This document shows positions 44,225 to 52,664 of a stretch of 64,000 nt of DNA, in pieces. The position numbers and the translations under genes were made by a program. The stretch's first letter is position 1. Each line of letters opens with the position of its first letter. The notes below the pieces were generated by a model, which saw only the letters and a program-made list of their open reading frames with translations, ran no database searches and was not told where the DNA came from. The stretch spans positions 248,001-312,000 of the forward strand of contig NZ_SZVI01000009.1 in NCBI RefSeq assembly GCF_013416775.1. The letters are read 5' to 3'. Source of the stretch: Rhodoferax sp. BLA1. GTDB lineage: Bacteria; Pseudomonadota; Gammaproteobacteria; Burkholderiales; Burkholderiaceae_C.

Positions 44225-44743
44225 ATGACTCTGAACGCACAACGCCCTTGGATCACCCCGCTGGTGACCGGCATTTTTCTGCTCATGGCTGTCACGGGCA
44301 GCCTGATGTTTTTCCACATGGACATTGGCCTCAACAAAACCGCGCACGAATGGCTGGGCTGGGCCATGGTGGTGGGGGTATTGTTGCACGTGGCACTGAA
44401 CATCAACGCCTTCAAGCGGCACCTGGCCAACACCACTGGCCGCTGGGTGCTGGGCGCCAGTGCATTGGTGCTGGCAATCAGCTTTGTGCCGCTGGGGGGC
44501 GCGGCTGGCGGCAAACCGCCCTTTGTGGCGCCGGTGCAGGCCCTGGCCAGAAGCTCCTTGAGCACGGTGGCCGACGTGGCGGGCATCCCCGTGACAGAGC
44601 TGCGCGCCCGCCTGACGGCCGCCGGTGTGGCCAGCCAGAGTGACGAACAAAGCATCCAGGACCTGGTGGGCAAGGACATGGGTCAGCAGATGCGTATCCT
44701 GGGCCAGGTGTTCGCCAGCAACACCAACGGGGCCGCGCGTTGA
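44225..44743 (+). CDS. DUF4405-type inner-membrane protein
   Basis: The 172-residue protein has AAGGA about eight bases before the ATG. Three hydrophobic helices (about 10-30, 42-62 and 72-92) include histidines in HMDIGLNKTAHEWLG and LLHVALNINAFKRH that could hold heme, as in DUF4405 and cytochrome b-like proteins. A predicted periplasmic or cytosolic C-terminal part (about 110-172) has no recognised domain. The function is unknown; a role in electron transfer is only suggested by the fold family and the downstream ferredoxin gene. Confidence 0.7.
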   Translation: MTLNAQRPWITPLVTGIFLLMAVTGSLMFFHMDIGLNKTAHEWLGWAMVVGVLLHVALNINAFKRHLANTTGRWVLGASALVLAISFVPLGGAAGGKPPFVAPVQALARSSLSTVADVAGIPVTELRARLTAAGVASQSDEQSIQDLVGKDMGQQMRILGQVFASNTNGAAR

Positions 44744-44744
44744 C

Positions 44745-44758
44745 TTGATACATCTCAA
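44745..44758 (+). promoter_or_regulatory. Candidate FNR/Anr box upstream of fdxA
   Basis: TTGATACATCTCAA has one mismatch to TTGAT-N4-ATCAA and lies about 95 bases before the fdxA ATG, just past the DUF4405 stop. Oxygen-responsive control of the ferredoxin gene would be reasonable, but this is a motif match only. Confidence 0.35.
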
Positions 44759-44850
44759 TGTGTCTTGGCGGCATAACTTCTATGCTTGCGGCAGGCCTTG
44801 CGCAAGCATTTAAAATCCCGTCCTTTTAATACAACCGTAGACCACTCAAC

Positions 44851-45180
44851 ATGACCCATGTCGTCACCGAAGCCTGTATCAAGTGCAAATACACCGATTG
44901 CGTCGACGTGTGCCCCGTGGACTGTTTCCGCGAAGGCCCGAATTTTTTGACGATCGACCCGGACGAGTGCATCGACTGCGCTGTCTGCATCCCGGAATGC
45001 CCGGTCAACGCCATCTACGCCGAAGAAGATGTGCCCAAAGACCAGCGCCACATGACTCAGCTCAACGCCGAGCTGGCCCAGTTGCCCAGCTGGAAAACCA
45101 TCACCAAGCGCAAGTCGCCGCTGCCCGAAGCCGAAGAGTGGAAAGACAAAACCGGCAAACTCTCCGAGCTGCAACGCTGA
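44851..45180 (+). CDS. fdxA: Seven-iron ferredoxin (3Fe-4S/4Fe-4S)
   Basis: The 109-residue cytosolic electron carrier has an N-terminal [17 protein letters not shown] arrangement and a second [16 protein letters not shown] motif, together giving one 3Fe-4S and one 4Fe-4S cluster as in FdxA/FdI proteins. The C-terminal extension after residue 60 is normal for this group. It lies 23 bases before the ferredoxin-NADP reductase-like gene, which could be its redox partner. Confidence 0.95.
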   Translation: MTHVVTEACIKCKYTDCVDVCPVDCFREGPNFLTIDPDECIDCAVCIPECPVNAIYAEEDVPKDQRHMTQLNAELAQLPSWKTITKRKSPLPEAEEWKDKTGKLSELQR

Positions 45181-45203
45181 TTTTTCACGTCTGACACCCC
45201 ACC

Positions 45204-46250
45204 GTGATCGAAACCGACGCACTGGTCATCGGCGCCGGACCCGTTGGTTTGTTCACGGTGTTTCAGCTGGGGCTGCAAGGCCTCCAGGCCCAGGTGGTGG
45301 ACGTGCTCGACGCGCCGGGTGGCCAATGTGCCGCGCTGTACCCGGACAAACCCATTTACGACATACCCGGTGTGCCGGTGTGCAGCGGGCGTGAGCTGAC
45401 GCAGAACCTGCTGCGGCAAATCGCACCGTTTTCACCCGGTTATCACTGGGACCAGCTGGTCAGCTCGCTGGCGCCACAGGCCGATGGCGGCTGGCTGGTG
45501 AGCACCGAGCGCAACAATCAACCTTGCCAGCAGTTCCTGGCACGCACCGTGGTGGTGGCAGCTGGCGTGGGTGCGTTTGTGCCCAAAGAACTCAAGCTCG
45601 ATGGTCTCGGCGCGTTTCTGGGCCAGCAGCTGTTCTACAAATCACCGCCGCCCGAGCTGGTCAGCGGCAAAGACATCGTGATAGTGGGTGGTGAAGACGA
45701 GGCCGTGGCCCAGGCTGTCCATCTGGCCCAAGCTGGCCAGGTCCGCAGCATCACCCTGGTCTACCGGCGTGAGGTCTTGCAGGCCAGCGAAGCCGCCCTG
45801 GCTGAATTTGCCGCATTACGCGATGCCGGTCGCATCCACTTTCAAGCCGGCCAAATCACCGGTATCCAGACTGACACCCAGCGACTGACGGGTGTGACGG
45901 TCAGCACCCCGGACGACCAGACCCTGAACCTGCCGTTGGACCTGTTGCTGGTGTTCCAGGGCATCAGCCCCAAACTTGGCCCGGTTGCGCAGTGGGGCCT
46001 GGCCATGGAGCGCAAACAGCTCACGGTGGACACCGCCACCTTTGCCACCAGTGCGCCAGGCATTTTTGCGGTGGGGGATGTGATCACCTACCCGGGCAAA
46101 AAGAAGCTGATCGTCTGCGGTTTCCATGAGGCCACCTTGGCCGCGTTTGGAGCGGCCGCGCTGGTCCACCCGGAGGCTTCGACGGTGCTGCAGTACACCA
46201 CCAGCAGCGCGCTGTTGCAGCAGCGGCTTGGGGTTTTGCCAGCGCCCTGA
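45204..46250 (+). CDS. Thioredoxin reductase-like ferredoxin-NADP reductase
   Basis: The 348-residue FAD/NAD(P) flavoprotein starts with GTG. It has the N-terminal FAD-binding VIGAGPVGL, a central nucleotide-binding GGEDEA region, and the C-terminal FAVGDV motif, but lacks the CxxC pair of true thioredoxin reductases. This matches the YumC-type ferredoxin-NADP+ reductases. The adjacent ferredoxin gene supports that electron transfer role. A dispersed repeat follows downstream. Confidence 0.88.
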   Translation: MIETDALVIGAGPVGLFTVFQLGLQGLQAQVVDVLDAPGGQCAALYPDKPIYDIPGVPVCSGRELTQNLLRQIAPFSPGYHWDQLVSSLAPQADGGWLVSTERNNQPCQQFLARTVVVAAGVGAFVPKELKLDGLGAFLGQQLFYKSPPPELVSGKDIVIVGGEDEAVAQAVHLAQAGQVRSITLVYRREVLQASEAALAEFAALRDAGRIHFQAGQITGIQTDTQRLTGVTVSTPDDQTLNLPLDLLLVFQGISPKLGPVAQWGLAMERKQLTVDTATFATSAPGIFAVGDVITYPGKKKLIVCGFHEATLAAFGAAALVHPEASTVLQYTTSSALLQQRLGVLPAP

Positions 46251-46327
46251 GAAAGGCTCGGGCCTCACCCAGCTTGATGCCCAACACCCTCGAGCCAACA
46301 CAGCGGCCCTTGGCCAGATTTATCACT

Positions 46328-46376
46328 TTTGATAGCTATCCACCCAGATACCATAAGGGCCAGAGGCCAATTTTGC
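46328..46376 (+). repeat. AGCCCTT/AAGGGCT dispersed repeat
   Basis: TGATAGCTATCCACCC, then ATAAGGGCCAGAGGCCAATTTT. It lies between the reductase gene and the first TPP riboswitch. Confidence 0.75.
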
Positions 46377-46450
46377 ATCTAACATGTGATGTCAGCCAGG
46401 TGCACGCTCACGCAGGCTAGAATCCGCCACGCGCCAGTCACCTGGCGCAC

Positions 46451-46543
46451 ACGCTAGGGGTGTTGGCCCGCAGTACACGCTGTGGGCCGACTGAGAGAGT
46501 CCCTTTGAACCTGATTGAGGTAATCCTCGCGCAGGGAAGCTGG
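46451..46543 (+). ncRNA. TPP riboswitch upstream of cytX-thiOSGE
   Basis: The thi-box features are in order: GGGGTG, a variable hairpin (TTGGCCCGCAG / CTGTGGGCCGA), CTGAGAGAG, CCCTTTGAACCTGAT and GGTAATCCTCGCGCAGGGAAGC. It lies about 90 bases before the cytX ATG and should switch the operon off when thiamine pyrophosphate binds. Confidence 0.95.
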
Positions 46544-46631
46544 TCCAAGCACGGGGGTTGCCGCCTTCTCAGACAACGTTTACCCGTCACGATCGACGCT
46601 GACCTGCCAACTTTTTGCATGGAGCAAACGG

Positions 46632-47942
46632 ATGGCAAACACACACATTTCACCCAACCCGGCGTCGAATTCGGCGCTCTCACCCATCGCCGCCAGCGAG
46701 CGGGTTTTCAGCTGGCGCGACCACACCGCCCTGTGGTTCAGCCTGGGTGTGGGCCTGCTGGTGATGCAGATTGGCGCCTACCTGGTGCCCGCCGTGGGCA
46801 GCCGCGACGCGGCGGTGGCGATTGTGCTGGGCTCGCTGGTCGGCGCCGGCCTGCTGGCCTGGACCGCGCGGCTGGGCTGCAGCACCGGTCTGTCGAGTGC
46901 GGGCCTGATGCACGCCAGCTTTGGCAGCCAGTTTGCGCGCCTGCCGGTGCTCTTGAACATGGTGCAACTGATCGGCTGGACCACCTTTGAGCTGGTGATC
47001 ATGCGCGACGGCACCCGCGCGATCAGCCTGCAATCTTTTGGGTTGGACCTGGGTGGCACTTCAGGCCTGCTTGTCAGCACCCTGCTCTGGGGCGGCGTGC
47101 TGATAGCGCTGCTGGCGGGGTCCATGACCCGGCTGGTACGCCAACTCATCAGCCGCATCGCCCTGCCGCTGGTGATTGCCTCGCTGCTGTGGCTGACCTG
47201 GCAATTTGGCAGCCAATTGCAGGCGCAGGGGCTGGCAGCGTTTTGGGCACGCCAAGGGGATGGCAGCATGGGCCTGCTCTCGGCGATGGACCTGGTGATT
47301 GCGATGCCGGTGTCCTGGTTGCCGCTGGTGGCCGACTACGCGCGCCACGGCAAAAACGGCCGCAGTGCGATGAGTGGCACCTGGCTCGGTTATGCGCTGG
47401 CCAACATCTGGTGTTACGCCCTGGGTGTGATGGTGGTGAGTGTGGCGCAGCCGGGCACCGACCTGGTCACCGCGTTGCTACTGGCACAAGGTGGTTTGCT
47501 GGCCCTGAGCCTGATTCTGGTGGACGAAATCGACAACGCCTATGGCGATGTGTACTCCGCTTCGGTGTCGGGCCAAAGCCTGCGCGGCAGCTGGAGCATC
47601 CGGCAGTGGGGCCTGGGTCTGGCCGTGGTGTGTACCGCACTGGCGCTGGTGTTGCCGATGCACAGTCTGGAGCCGTTTTTGCTGCTGCTCAGCTCGGTGT
47701 TTGTGCCGCTGTATGGGGTGATTCTGGGGCGGCTGGCGCTGGGTACACCCAGCCTGGCCGTCTCCAACAAAGCCGTGGACTGGATGGCCGCTGGCCTGTG
47801 GTTGCTGGGCATCACTTGTTACCACCTGTTGGCCAACTACGCGCCGCAATGGGGTTCTGCCCTGCCCACGCTGGCCCTGACCTTCACCCTGGCCTGGCTG
47901 ACGCGCCCAGCTGCCGCTGCCTTGCGTGAGGTGCACGCATGA
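46632..47942 (+). CDS. cytX: CytX-type hydroxymethylpyrimidine transporter
   Basis: The 436-residue membrane protein has about twelve hydrophobic helices and belongs to the nucleobase:cation symporter-1 (cytosine permease) family. The opening FSWRDHTALWFSLGVGLLVMQIGAYL and the central DYARHGKN are typical. Its place first behind a TPP riboswitch and before thiO points to uptake of the thiamine precursor HMP rather than cytosine. GGAG lies about seven bases before the ATG. Its stop overlaps the thiO start by four bases. Confidence 0.9.
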   Translation: MANTHISPNPASNSALSPIAASERVFSWRDHTALWFSLGVGLLVMQIGAYLVPAVGSRDAAVAIVLGSLVGAGLLAWTARLGCSTGLSSAGLMHASFGSQFARLPVLLNMVQLIGWTTFELVIMRDGTRAISLQSFGLDLGGTSGLLVSTLLWGGVLIALLAGSMTRLVRQLISRIALPLVIASLLWLTWQFGSQLQAQGLAAFWARQGDGSMGLLSAMDLVIAMPVSWLPLVADYARHGKNGRSAMSGTWLGYALANIWCYALGVMVVSVAQPGTDLVTALLLAQGGLLALSLILVDEIDNAYGDVYSASVSGQSLRGSWSIRQWGLGLAVVCTALALVLPMHSLEPFLLLLSSVFVPLYGVILGRLALGTPSLAVSNKAVDWMAAGLWLLGITCYHLLANYAPQWGSALPTLALTFTLAWLTRPAAAALREVHA

Positions 47943-49015
47943 ACATCACCATTCTTGGTGCCGGCCTGATGGGTCGGCTGCTGACGTGTTCACTGGCACG
48001 CGCAGGCCACACTGTGACGGTGTTTGAGGAACGCGCGGCCGATTCGCGCGGTGCGGCAGCCTTTGCCGCTGCCGCCATGTTGGCGCCACTGGCCGAGTCG
48101 GCCGTGGCCGAGGACGAGGTGGTGCGCCTGGGCCAACACAGCCTGACGCGTTGGCCCGAGCTGATTGCCGCGCTCGACACCCCGGTGTTTTTCCAACGCG
48201 AAGGCACACTGGTGGTCTGGCACCGCCAGGACGCGCCGGATGCGCAACGTTTTGGCCAGCTGCTGGCCGCCACTGGCTCACGCCTGCCCGAGCTGCCGCA
48301 GCCACAAACGCTGGACTCTGCAGCGCTAGAGTCGCTGGAGCCCGGCATGGGCAGCCGTTTTGCCCACGGCCTGTACCTGCCCGGTGAAGGCCAGCTCGAC
48401 AACCACCAGCTGGTGGATGCGCTGCTGTTTCAGATGCTGCGCCTGGGTGTGGACTTGCACTGGGCCAGCCCGCGTAGCCCGCTGGACTTTGAGCCCGGCC
48501 AGGTCGATCAGCCTGACTGGCTGCTCGATTGCCGTGGCCTGGGGGCGCAGCCGCAGTGGCCTGAGTTACGCGGTGTGCGTGGTGAGATCGTCACCTTGCA
48601 CGCACCCCAGGTGCGCCTGTCGCGTCCGACCCGGCTGATCCACCCGCGTTACCCGATCTACATCGCGCCCAAGCAAGAGGGCTACTTTTTGGTCGGCGCC
48701 ACCGAGATCGAGTCGGACGACACCTCACCGATGAGTCTGCGATCAGCACTCGAGCTGCTCAGCGCCGCCTACACCGTGGACAGCGGTTTTGGCGAGGCCC
48801 GCATTGTGGAGCTGGTGGCGCAGTGCCGCCCCGCCCTGCCCAACAACCTGCCCACGGTGCGCTGGCTCGGCCCACGCAGCTTGCAGGTCAACGGCTTGTA
48901 CCGCCACGGCTATTTGATCGCCCCTGCGATGCACGACGTGGTGCTGGAGCTGATGGCCAGCGGCAGCTCGCCCCTGGCACAAGGCCTGGGTTTGGCACTG
49001 GAGGCCGCGCCATGA
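47939..49015 (+). CDS. thiO: Glycine oxidase for thiazole synthesis
   Basis: The 358-residue FAD-dependent amine oxidase opens with the dinucleotide-binding GAGLMGRLLTCSLARAGH and ends with PRSLQVNGLYRHGYLIAPAMHDVV, typical of ThiO. It oxidises glycine to iminoglycine for the thiazole ring. It is coupled to cytX upstream and thiS downstream by ATGA overlaps. Confidence 0.93.
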   Translation: MNITILGAGLMGRLLTCSLARAGHTVTVFEERAADSRGAAAFAAAAMLAPLAESAVAEDEVVRLGQHSLTRWPELIAALDTPVFFQREGTLVVWHRQDAPDAQRFGQLLAATGSRLPELPQPQTLDSAALESLEPGMGSRFAHGLYLPGEGQLDNHQLVDALLFQMLRLGVDLHWASPRSPLDFEPGQVDQPDWLLDCRGLGAQPQWPELRGVRGEIVTLHAPQVRLSRPTRLIHPRYPIYIAPKQEGYFLVGATEIESDDTSPMSLRSALELLSAAYTVDSGFGEARIVELVAQCRPALPNNLPTVRWLGPRSLQVNGLYRHGYLIAPAMHDVVLELMASGSSPLAQGLGLALEAAP

Positions 49016-49209
49016 AGGTGTTCCTCAACCAACAAGCGTGTGAGTTGCCCGAAGGGGCCACGCTGGCCCAGGCGGTGGCGATCAGCCAGTTAACACCGCC
49101 TTTTGCGGCCGCGCTAAACCGGCAATTTGTGCCCAACACCCAGTATGCACAGACCCCGCTCCAAGAGGGTGACCAGATTGAATTGATCGCCCCAGTGGTG
49201 GGCGGCTGA
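49012..49209 (+). CDS. thiS: Sulfur carrier protein ThiS
   Basis: The 65-residue ubiquitin-fold protein ends in the di-glycine needed for adenylation and thiocarboxylation (APVVGG). It delivers sulfur to ThiG. The ATG overlaps the thiO stop by four bases, and thiG follows after 16 bases. Confidence 0.95.
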   Translation: MKVFLNQQACELPEGATLAQAVAISQLTPPFAAALNRQFVPNTQYAQTPLQEGDQIELIAPVVGG

Positions 49210-49225
49210 ACCCATCGTTAACCCC

Positions 49226-50047
49226 ATGAACACAAATCACATGTCCCCTGACACCCCACCGAGCGACCCGCTGGTCTTGTACGGCGAGTCATTCGCCAGC
49301 CGCCTGATGCTGGGCACCGCGCGTTACCCCTCTCCCGGCATCTTGCAGGCGGCCGTCAAACGCGCCCAGCCTGCCATGTTGACCGCCTCACTGCGTCGGC
49401 AAAACCTGGACAGCAGCAACAGCCCCAACCGCTTCTGGCAACTGCTGGCCGAGCTGGGTGTGCCGGTGTTGCCCAATACCGCCGGTTGCCACACGGTGGC
49501 TGAGTTAATCACCACCGCGCAGATGGCGCGTGAGGTGTTCAACACGCCCTGGCTCAAGCTTGAACTCATTGGCGACGACTACACGCTGCAGCCCGACACC
49601 CTGAACATGGTCGACGCCGCCCGCCAGTTGATCCAGGACGGCTTCAAGGTGCTGCCCTACTGCACCGACGACCTGGTGCTGTGCCAGCGGCTGGTGGATG
49701 TGGGTTGCCAAGCCCTGATGCCCTGGGCCGCACCGATTGGCACCGGCAAAGGCCCGATCAACCCCTACGCCTTGCAGACCCTGCGCGCACGCCTGCAGGT
49801 GCCAATGATTGTGGACGCGGGCCTGGGCCGGCCGTCCCACGCGGCGCAGGTGATGGAATGGGGTTTTGACGGCGTCTTGCTCAACACCGCTGTGGCGCTG
49901 GCCAACGACCCGGTGCGTATGGCCGGTGCCTTTGCCGCCGCCACCCAGGCCGGGCGTGATGCTTTTCTGGCCGGCACCATGGCCGAAAAAGCCTCCGCCG
50001 AGCCCAGCACGCCGGTGCTGGGCACACCGTTCTGGCACCAGGCTTGA
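49226..50047 (+). CDS. thiG: Thiazole synthase
   Basis: The 273-residue TIM-barrel enzyme forms the thiazole phosphate from deoxyxylulose phosphate, iminoglycine and ThiS-bound sulfur. The Schiff-base lysine is K111 in WLKLELIGD, and MPWAAPIGTGKG and DAGLGRPSHA are family signatures. The first ATG is kept; a later ATG at residue 6 would also suit. It ends 9 bases before the first thiE. Confidence 0.96.
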   Translation: MNTNHMSPDTPPSDPLVLYGESFASRLMLGTARYPSPGILQAAVKRAQPAMLTASLRRQNLDSSNSPNRFWQLLAELGVPVLPNTAGCHTVAELITTAQMAREVFNTPWLKLELIGDDYTLQPDTLNMVDAARQLIQDGFKVLPYCTDDLVLCQRLVDVGCQALMPWAAPIGTGKGPINPYALQTLRARLQVPMIVDAGLGRPSHAAQVMEWGFDGVLLNTAVALANDPVRMAGAFAAATQAGRDAFLAGTMAEKASAEPSTPVLGTPFWHQA

Positions 50048-50056
50048 ACCCTCACC

Positions 50057-51025
50057 ATGACCAACACCGCGACAAACATGGCGCAAGCCATTCTCAGCGC
50101 CCATGCCGCGTTGGCACTTGGAACTCCCAAAACTTCCAAGACTTTTGAGCCTCCAGCCCTTATCAATCAAGGGCTAACAGCTATCAAAGATGAGGCAAGC
50201 ACCGAGGTTTACCAAGCCGCGCACCTAGCCAGTTTGGCGCTGAACTTTGACGAGGCCGACGCCGATGTGATTGCCAGCGCCTGGCAGGCCCAAACGCGAC
50301 GCACCGGCCAGTTTGACGCCAACCAGTGGCCCACCGAGCCCGAGGACTTTGGCCTGCGCCACCGGTCAGACGCCGAAGCATTTGCCCCCTGTCCGCAGCA
50401 ACTGGGCCTGTACGCGGTGTTGCCCGACGCAGCCTGGGTCGGGCGTTTGGCGCGCGCCGGGGTGCCCACGGTGCAGCTGCGCTTCAAGTCCGACGATGTC
50501 CAGGCCATCCGCCATGAGGTGCGTGCGGCGGTCGAGGCCGTGCGCGGCACCCAGGCCCTGCTGTTCATCAACGACCATTGGCAAGCCGCCATCGAGGCCG
50601 GAGCTTACGGTGTGCACCTGGGCCAGGAAGACCTGGACAGCCTGAGCGAGGCCGACCTGGGTTCCATCCGCCGCGCTGGGTTGCGCCTGGGCATCAGCAG
50701 CCACGGGTATGCCGAGATGCTGCGCGCCGCCCACTATGGCCCCAGCTACATCGCGATGGGTGCGGTGTTTGCCACCACCCTCAAACGCATGGCCACCCCA
50801 CCGCAAGGTCTGGCGCGGTTGCAGGTCTACACCCGTTTGCTGCGCCACTACCCCACGGTGGCGATTGGTGGCATTGACCTGGATCACCTGGGCGCGGTGC
50901 TGGCGTGTGGGGTTGGCTCTGTGGGTGTGGTGCGGGCACTGGTGGCGGCAGACCTGCCCGAAACGGCGGTGCGCGCGTTTCAAGCCGCCTGGGAGCAGTC
51001 GCTCAGCCGGGTTCCCAAGGGTTAA
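50057..51025 (+). CDS. thiE: ThiE-like thiamine-phosphate synthase with N-terminal extension
   Basis: The protein has 322 residues, about 110 more than a simple ThiE. The C-terminal TIM barrel (about 115-320) shows QLRFKSDDV, INDHWQAAIEAGAYGVHLGQEDLD, GAVFATTLKRMATPPQGL and VAIGGID, as in the long ThiE form of Burkholderiales. It couples HMP-diphosphate to thiazole phosphate. The first 110 residues have no clear domain, and about residues 30-45 are encoded by a reversed copy of the dispersed repeat. The last 23 bases overlap the 3' end of the convergent PIN toxin gene. A second, canonical thiE lies in the facing operon. Confidence 0.88.
   Translation: MTNTATNMAQAILSAHAALALGTPKTSKTFEPPALINQGLTAIKDEASTEVYQAAHLASLALNFDEADADVIASAWQAQTRRTGQFDANQWPTEPEDFGLRHRSDAEAFAPCPQQLGLYAVLPDAAWVGRLARAGVPTVQLRFKSDDVQAIRHEVRAAVEAVRGTQALLFINDHWQAAIEAGAYGVHLGQEDLDSLSEADLGSIRRAGLRLGISSHGYAEMLRAAHYGPSYIAMGAVFATTLKRMATPPQGLARLQVYTRLLRHYPTVAIGGIDLDHLGAVLACGVGSVGVVRALVAADLPETAVRAFQAAWEQSLSRVPKG
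50143..50189 (-). repeat. Dispersed repeat in frame inside the first thiE
   Basis: On the minus strand TGATAGCTGTTAGCCCTTGA, then TAAGGGCTGGAGGCTCAAAA is a near-consensus copy. On the + strand it is read through as a short linker (F-E-P-P-A-L-I-N-Q-G-L-T-A-I-K). Confidence 0.85.
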
Positions 51026-51425
51026 GGATCAACACGCCGCACGATTCAAAATCGGCGACGTTGCGGGTGACCACGGTCAAACCATGGACCAGTGCCGTGG
51101 CGGCAATCAGGCTGTCCATGGCCGGGCGAGGGTCTGGGACATGCAGGGCTGCGCTGCGTTTGGCCACAGCCGCATCCACAGGCAGGATGCGGCCCGCAAA
51201 GGCTGGCAAAACATGGCTCTCGAACCAGACGCGAAACATGGCACCCTGGGGTGGGTCGCGGCGCTCAGCCAGCAGCACGCCCATCTCCAGTTCTTGCACG
51301 GTGATTGCCGACAAGTACAGGTCTGTGGCGTCCACGCTGTCGGCCCAACGTGCCACGTTGGGATCAGCGCGGCCAAGGCGGACTTTGCGCAGTTCAGACA
51401 CCACGTTGGTGTCAAGAATGAACAT
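51003..51425 (-). CDS. PIN-domain toxin (VapC/FitB-type)
   Basis: The 140-residue Mg2+-dependent RNase-type toxin has acidic residues D5 (ILDTN), E45 (VQELEMG), D103 (AMDSLIAATA) and D125 (NVADF) in the pattern of PIN active sites. Its ATG overlaps the stop of the Phd-type antitoxin gene by one base (TGATG). Its own 3' end runs 23 bases into the end of the convergent thiE gene. The module sits between the two thiamine operons and looks like an insertion. The RNA target is unknown. Confidence 0.92.
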   Translation of the reverse strand: MFILDTNVVSELRKVRLGRADPNVARWADSVDATDLYLSAITVQELEMGVLLAERRDPPQGAMFRVWFESHVLPAFAGRILPVDAAVAKRSAALHVPDPRPAMDSLIAATALVHGLTVVTRNVADFESCGVLILNPWEPG

Positions 51426-51679
51426 CAGGACAAGTCCGCAGGTCGGGCAAGATCAGGCAGGCGAGGTATCTCAAAATCAAGCTCCTCGCTGCCCGGCATC
51501 GCCAGCAAGTCGGCGATCTTCGACTGGCTGGCGGTAAGGCGCTGGTAGAGCGCCATGCTCATCAACACATGGGCTGGCCTGCCCCGGTCTGTGATAAACA
51601 CCGGCCCCTTGTTGGCAGCCCGCTTGGCCTCACTTGCGGCCTGGTTGAACTCTCGGCTTGACAGGGTCGTGATGGTCAT
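51425..51679 (-). CDS. Phd/YefM-type antitoxin
   Basis: The 84-residue protein has the Phd/YefM DNA-binding N-terminus (TLSSREFNQAASEAKRAANKGPVFITDRGRPAHVLMS) and a C-terminal tail, rich in Pro and acidic residues, that would cover the toxin. It precedes the PIN toxin with a one-base overlap, the usual antitoxin-first order, and probably represses its own promoter in the AT-rich bases just above 51679. Confidence 0.92.
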   Translation of the reverse strand: MTITTLSSREFNQAASEAKRAANKGPVFITDRGRPAHVLMSMALYQRLTASQSKIADLLAMPGSEELDFEIPRLPDLARPADLS

Positions 51680-51741
51680 ATCCGCACCTCACTTAAAAAA
51701 TATGTAGAAATGTTACTACATACTCAAAAACCAAGGCAGCG

Positions 51742-52584
51742 TCAGGGGCGCGGATTAACCCGCATCACCACCGGCGCAAAGCCGTGGTTCAGTGGGCCGC
51801 TGCCTTGGCCGGTTTTGACGGTGGCCCCGGCTGCCATGGCTTGGCGCACAAATGCTCTGGCCTGTTGCACCGCGTCTGGCAGGGTGTGGCCCAGGGCAAG
51901 ATGGGCGGCCACGGCGCTCGACAAGGTGCAACCCGTGCCGTGGGTGTTGGGGCTGTGGATGCGGGGGCCGTGCATCCAGATCGGCTCGGCGCCCGATGCC
52001 AGCAGCAGGTCCACCACCTCTTCACCGGGCAAATGGCCGCCTTTGAGCAACACCGCCCGCGCACCCTGGCCCAGCAGCAGCTGGGCGGCGGGCAACATGT
52101 CTTGCACACTGCTGAGCGGCTTACCAACCAGCAAACCGGCCTCGTCCAGGTTGGGGGTGATCAGCGCCACACGGGCAAACAGCTCGGCCACCAGCACATG
52201 GATGGCCTCAGCGTCGATCAGCACCGCGCCGCTGGTGGCCACCATCACCGGGTCAAACACCACATGCGGCGGCTGGTGTTTGTCCAGCGCCTGGGCCACG
52301 GTGCGCACAATGTCAGGCGCGTGCAACATGCCGATCTTGACCGCGTCCACGCCAATGTCTTCGATCACCGCGTCGATCTGGTCACGCAGAATCTGCGGCG
52401 GCACACCGTGGATGCTGCGCACCCCACGGGTGTTTTGTGCGGTGAGTGCGGTGATCGCCGTCATGCCAAAACAGCCCAAGGCGGCAAAAGTCTTCAAGTC
52501 CGCCTGGATGCCCGCGCCGCCGCCGCTGTCCGAACCCGCAATCGACAACACATGCGGGTAGCGCTGATTCAGTTCAAAAGTCAT
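51742..52584 (-). CDS. thiD: Hydroxymethylpyrimidine/phosphomethylpyrimidine kinase
   Basis: The 280-residue ribokinase-fold enzyme phosphorylates HMP twice to the diphosphate. SIAGSDSGGGAGIQADLK, the substrate region and HGTGCTLSSAVAAHLALG (anion hole and catalytic Asp/Cys area) are intact. It is the last gene of the minus-strand operon thiM-thiE-thiD; a partial repeat copy lies in the 80 bases between it and thiE. Together with CytX it would salvage external HMP. Confidence 0.95.
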   Translation of the reverse strand: MTFELNQRYPHVLSIAGSDSGGGAGIQADLKTFAALGCFGMTAITALTAQNTRGVRSIHGVPPQILRDQIDAVIEDIGVDAVKIGMLHAPDIVRTVAQALDKHQPPHVVFDPVMVATSGAVLIDAEAIHVLVAELFARVALITPNLDEAGLLVGKPLSSVQDMLPAAQLLLGQGARAVLLKGGHLPGEEVVDLLLASGAEPIWMHGPRIHSPNTHGTGCTLSSAVAAHLALGHTLPDAVQQARAFVRQAMAAGATVKTGQGSGPLNHGFAPVVMRVNPRP

Positions 52585-52591
52585 AACAAAC

Positions 52592-52625
52592 TGTCCTTAT
52601 GCCACAAGGGCTAGAGGCTAAAAAG
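52592..52625 (+). repeat. Partial AGCCCTT/AAGGGCT dispersed repeat
   Basis: Only the right half is clear: CTTATGCCACAAGGGCTAGAGGCTAAAAA. It lies between thiE and thiD. Confidence 0.6.
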
Positions 52626-52664
52626 GCTTACAAGATATGAGAAACCTGGGCGCTGTCTGTTAGA

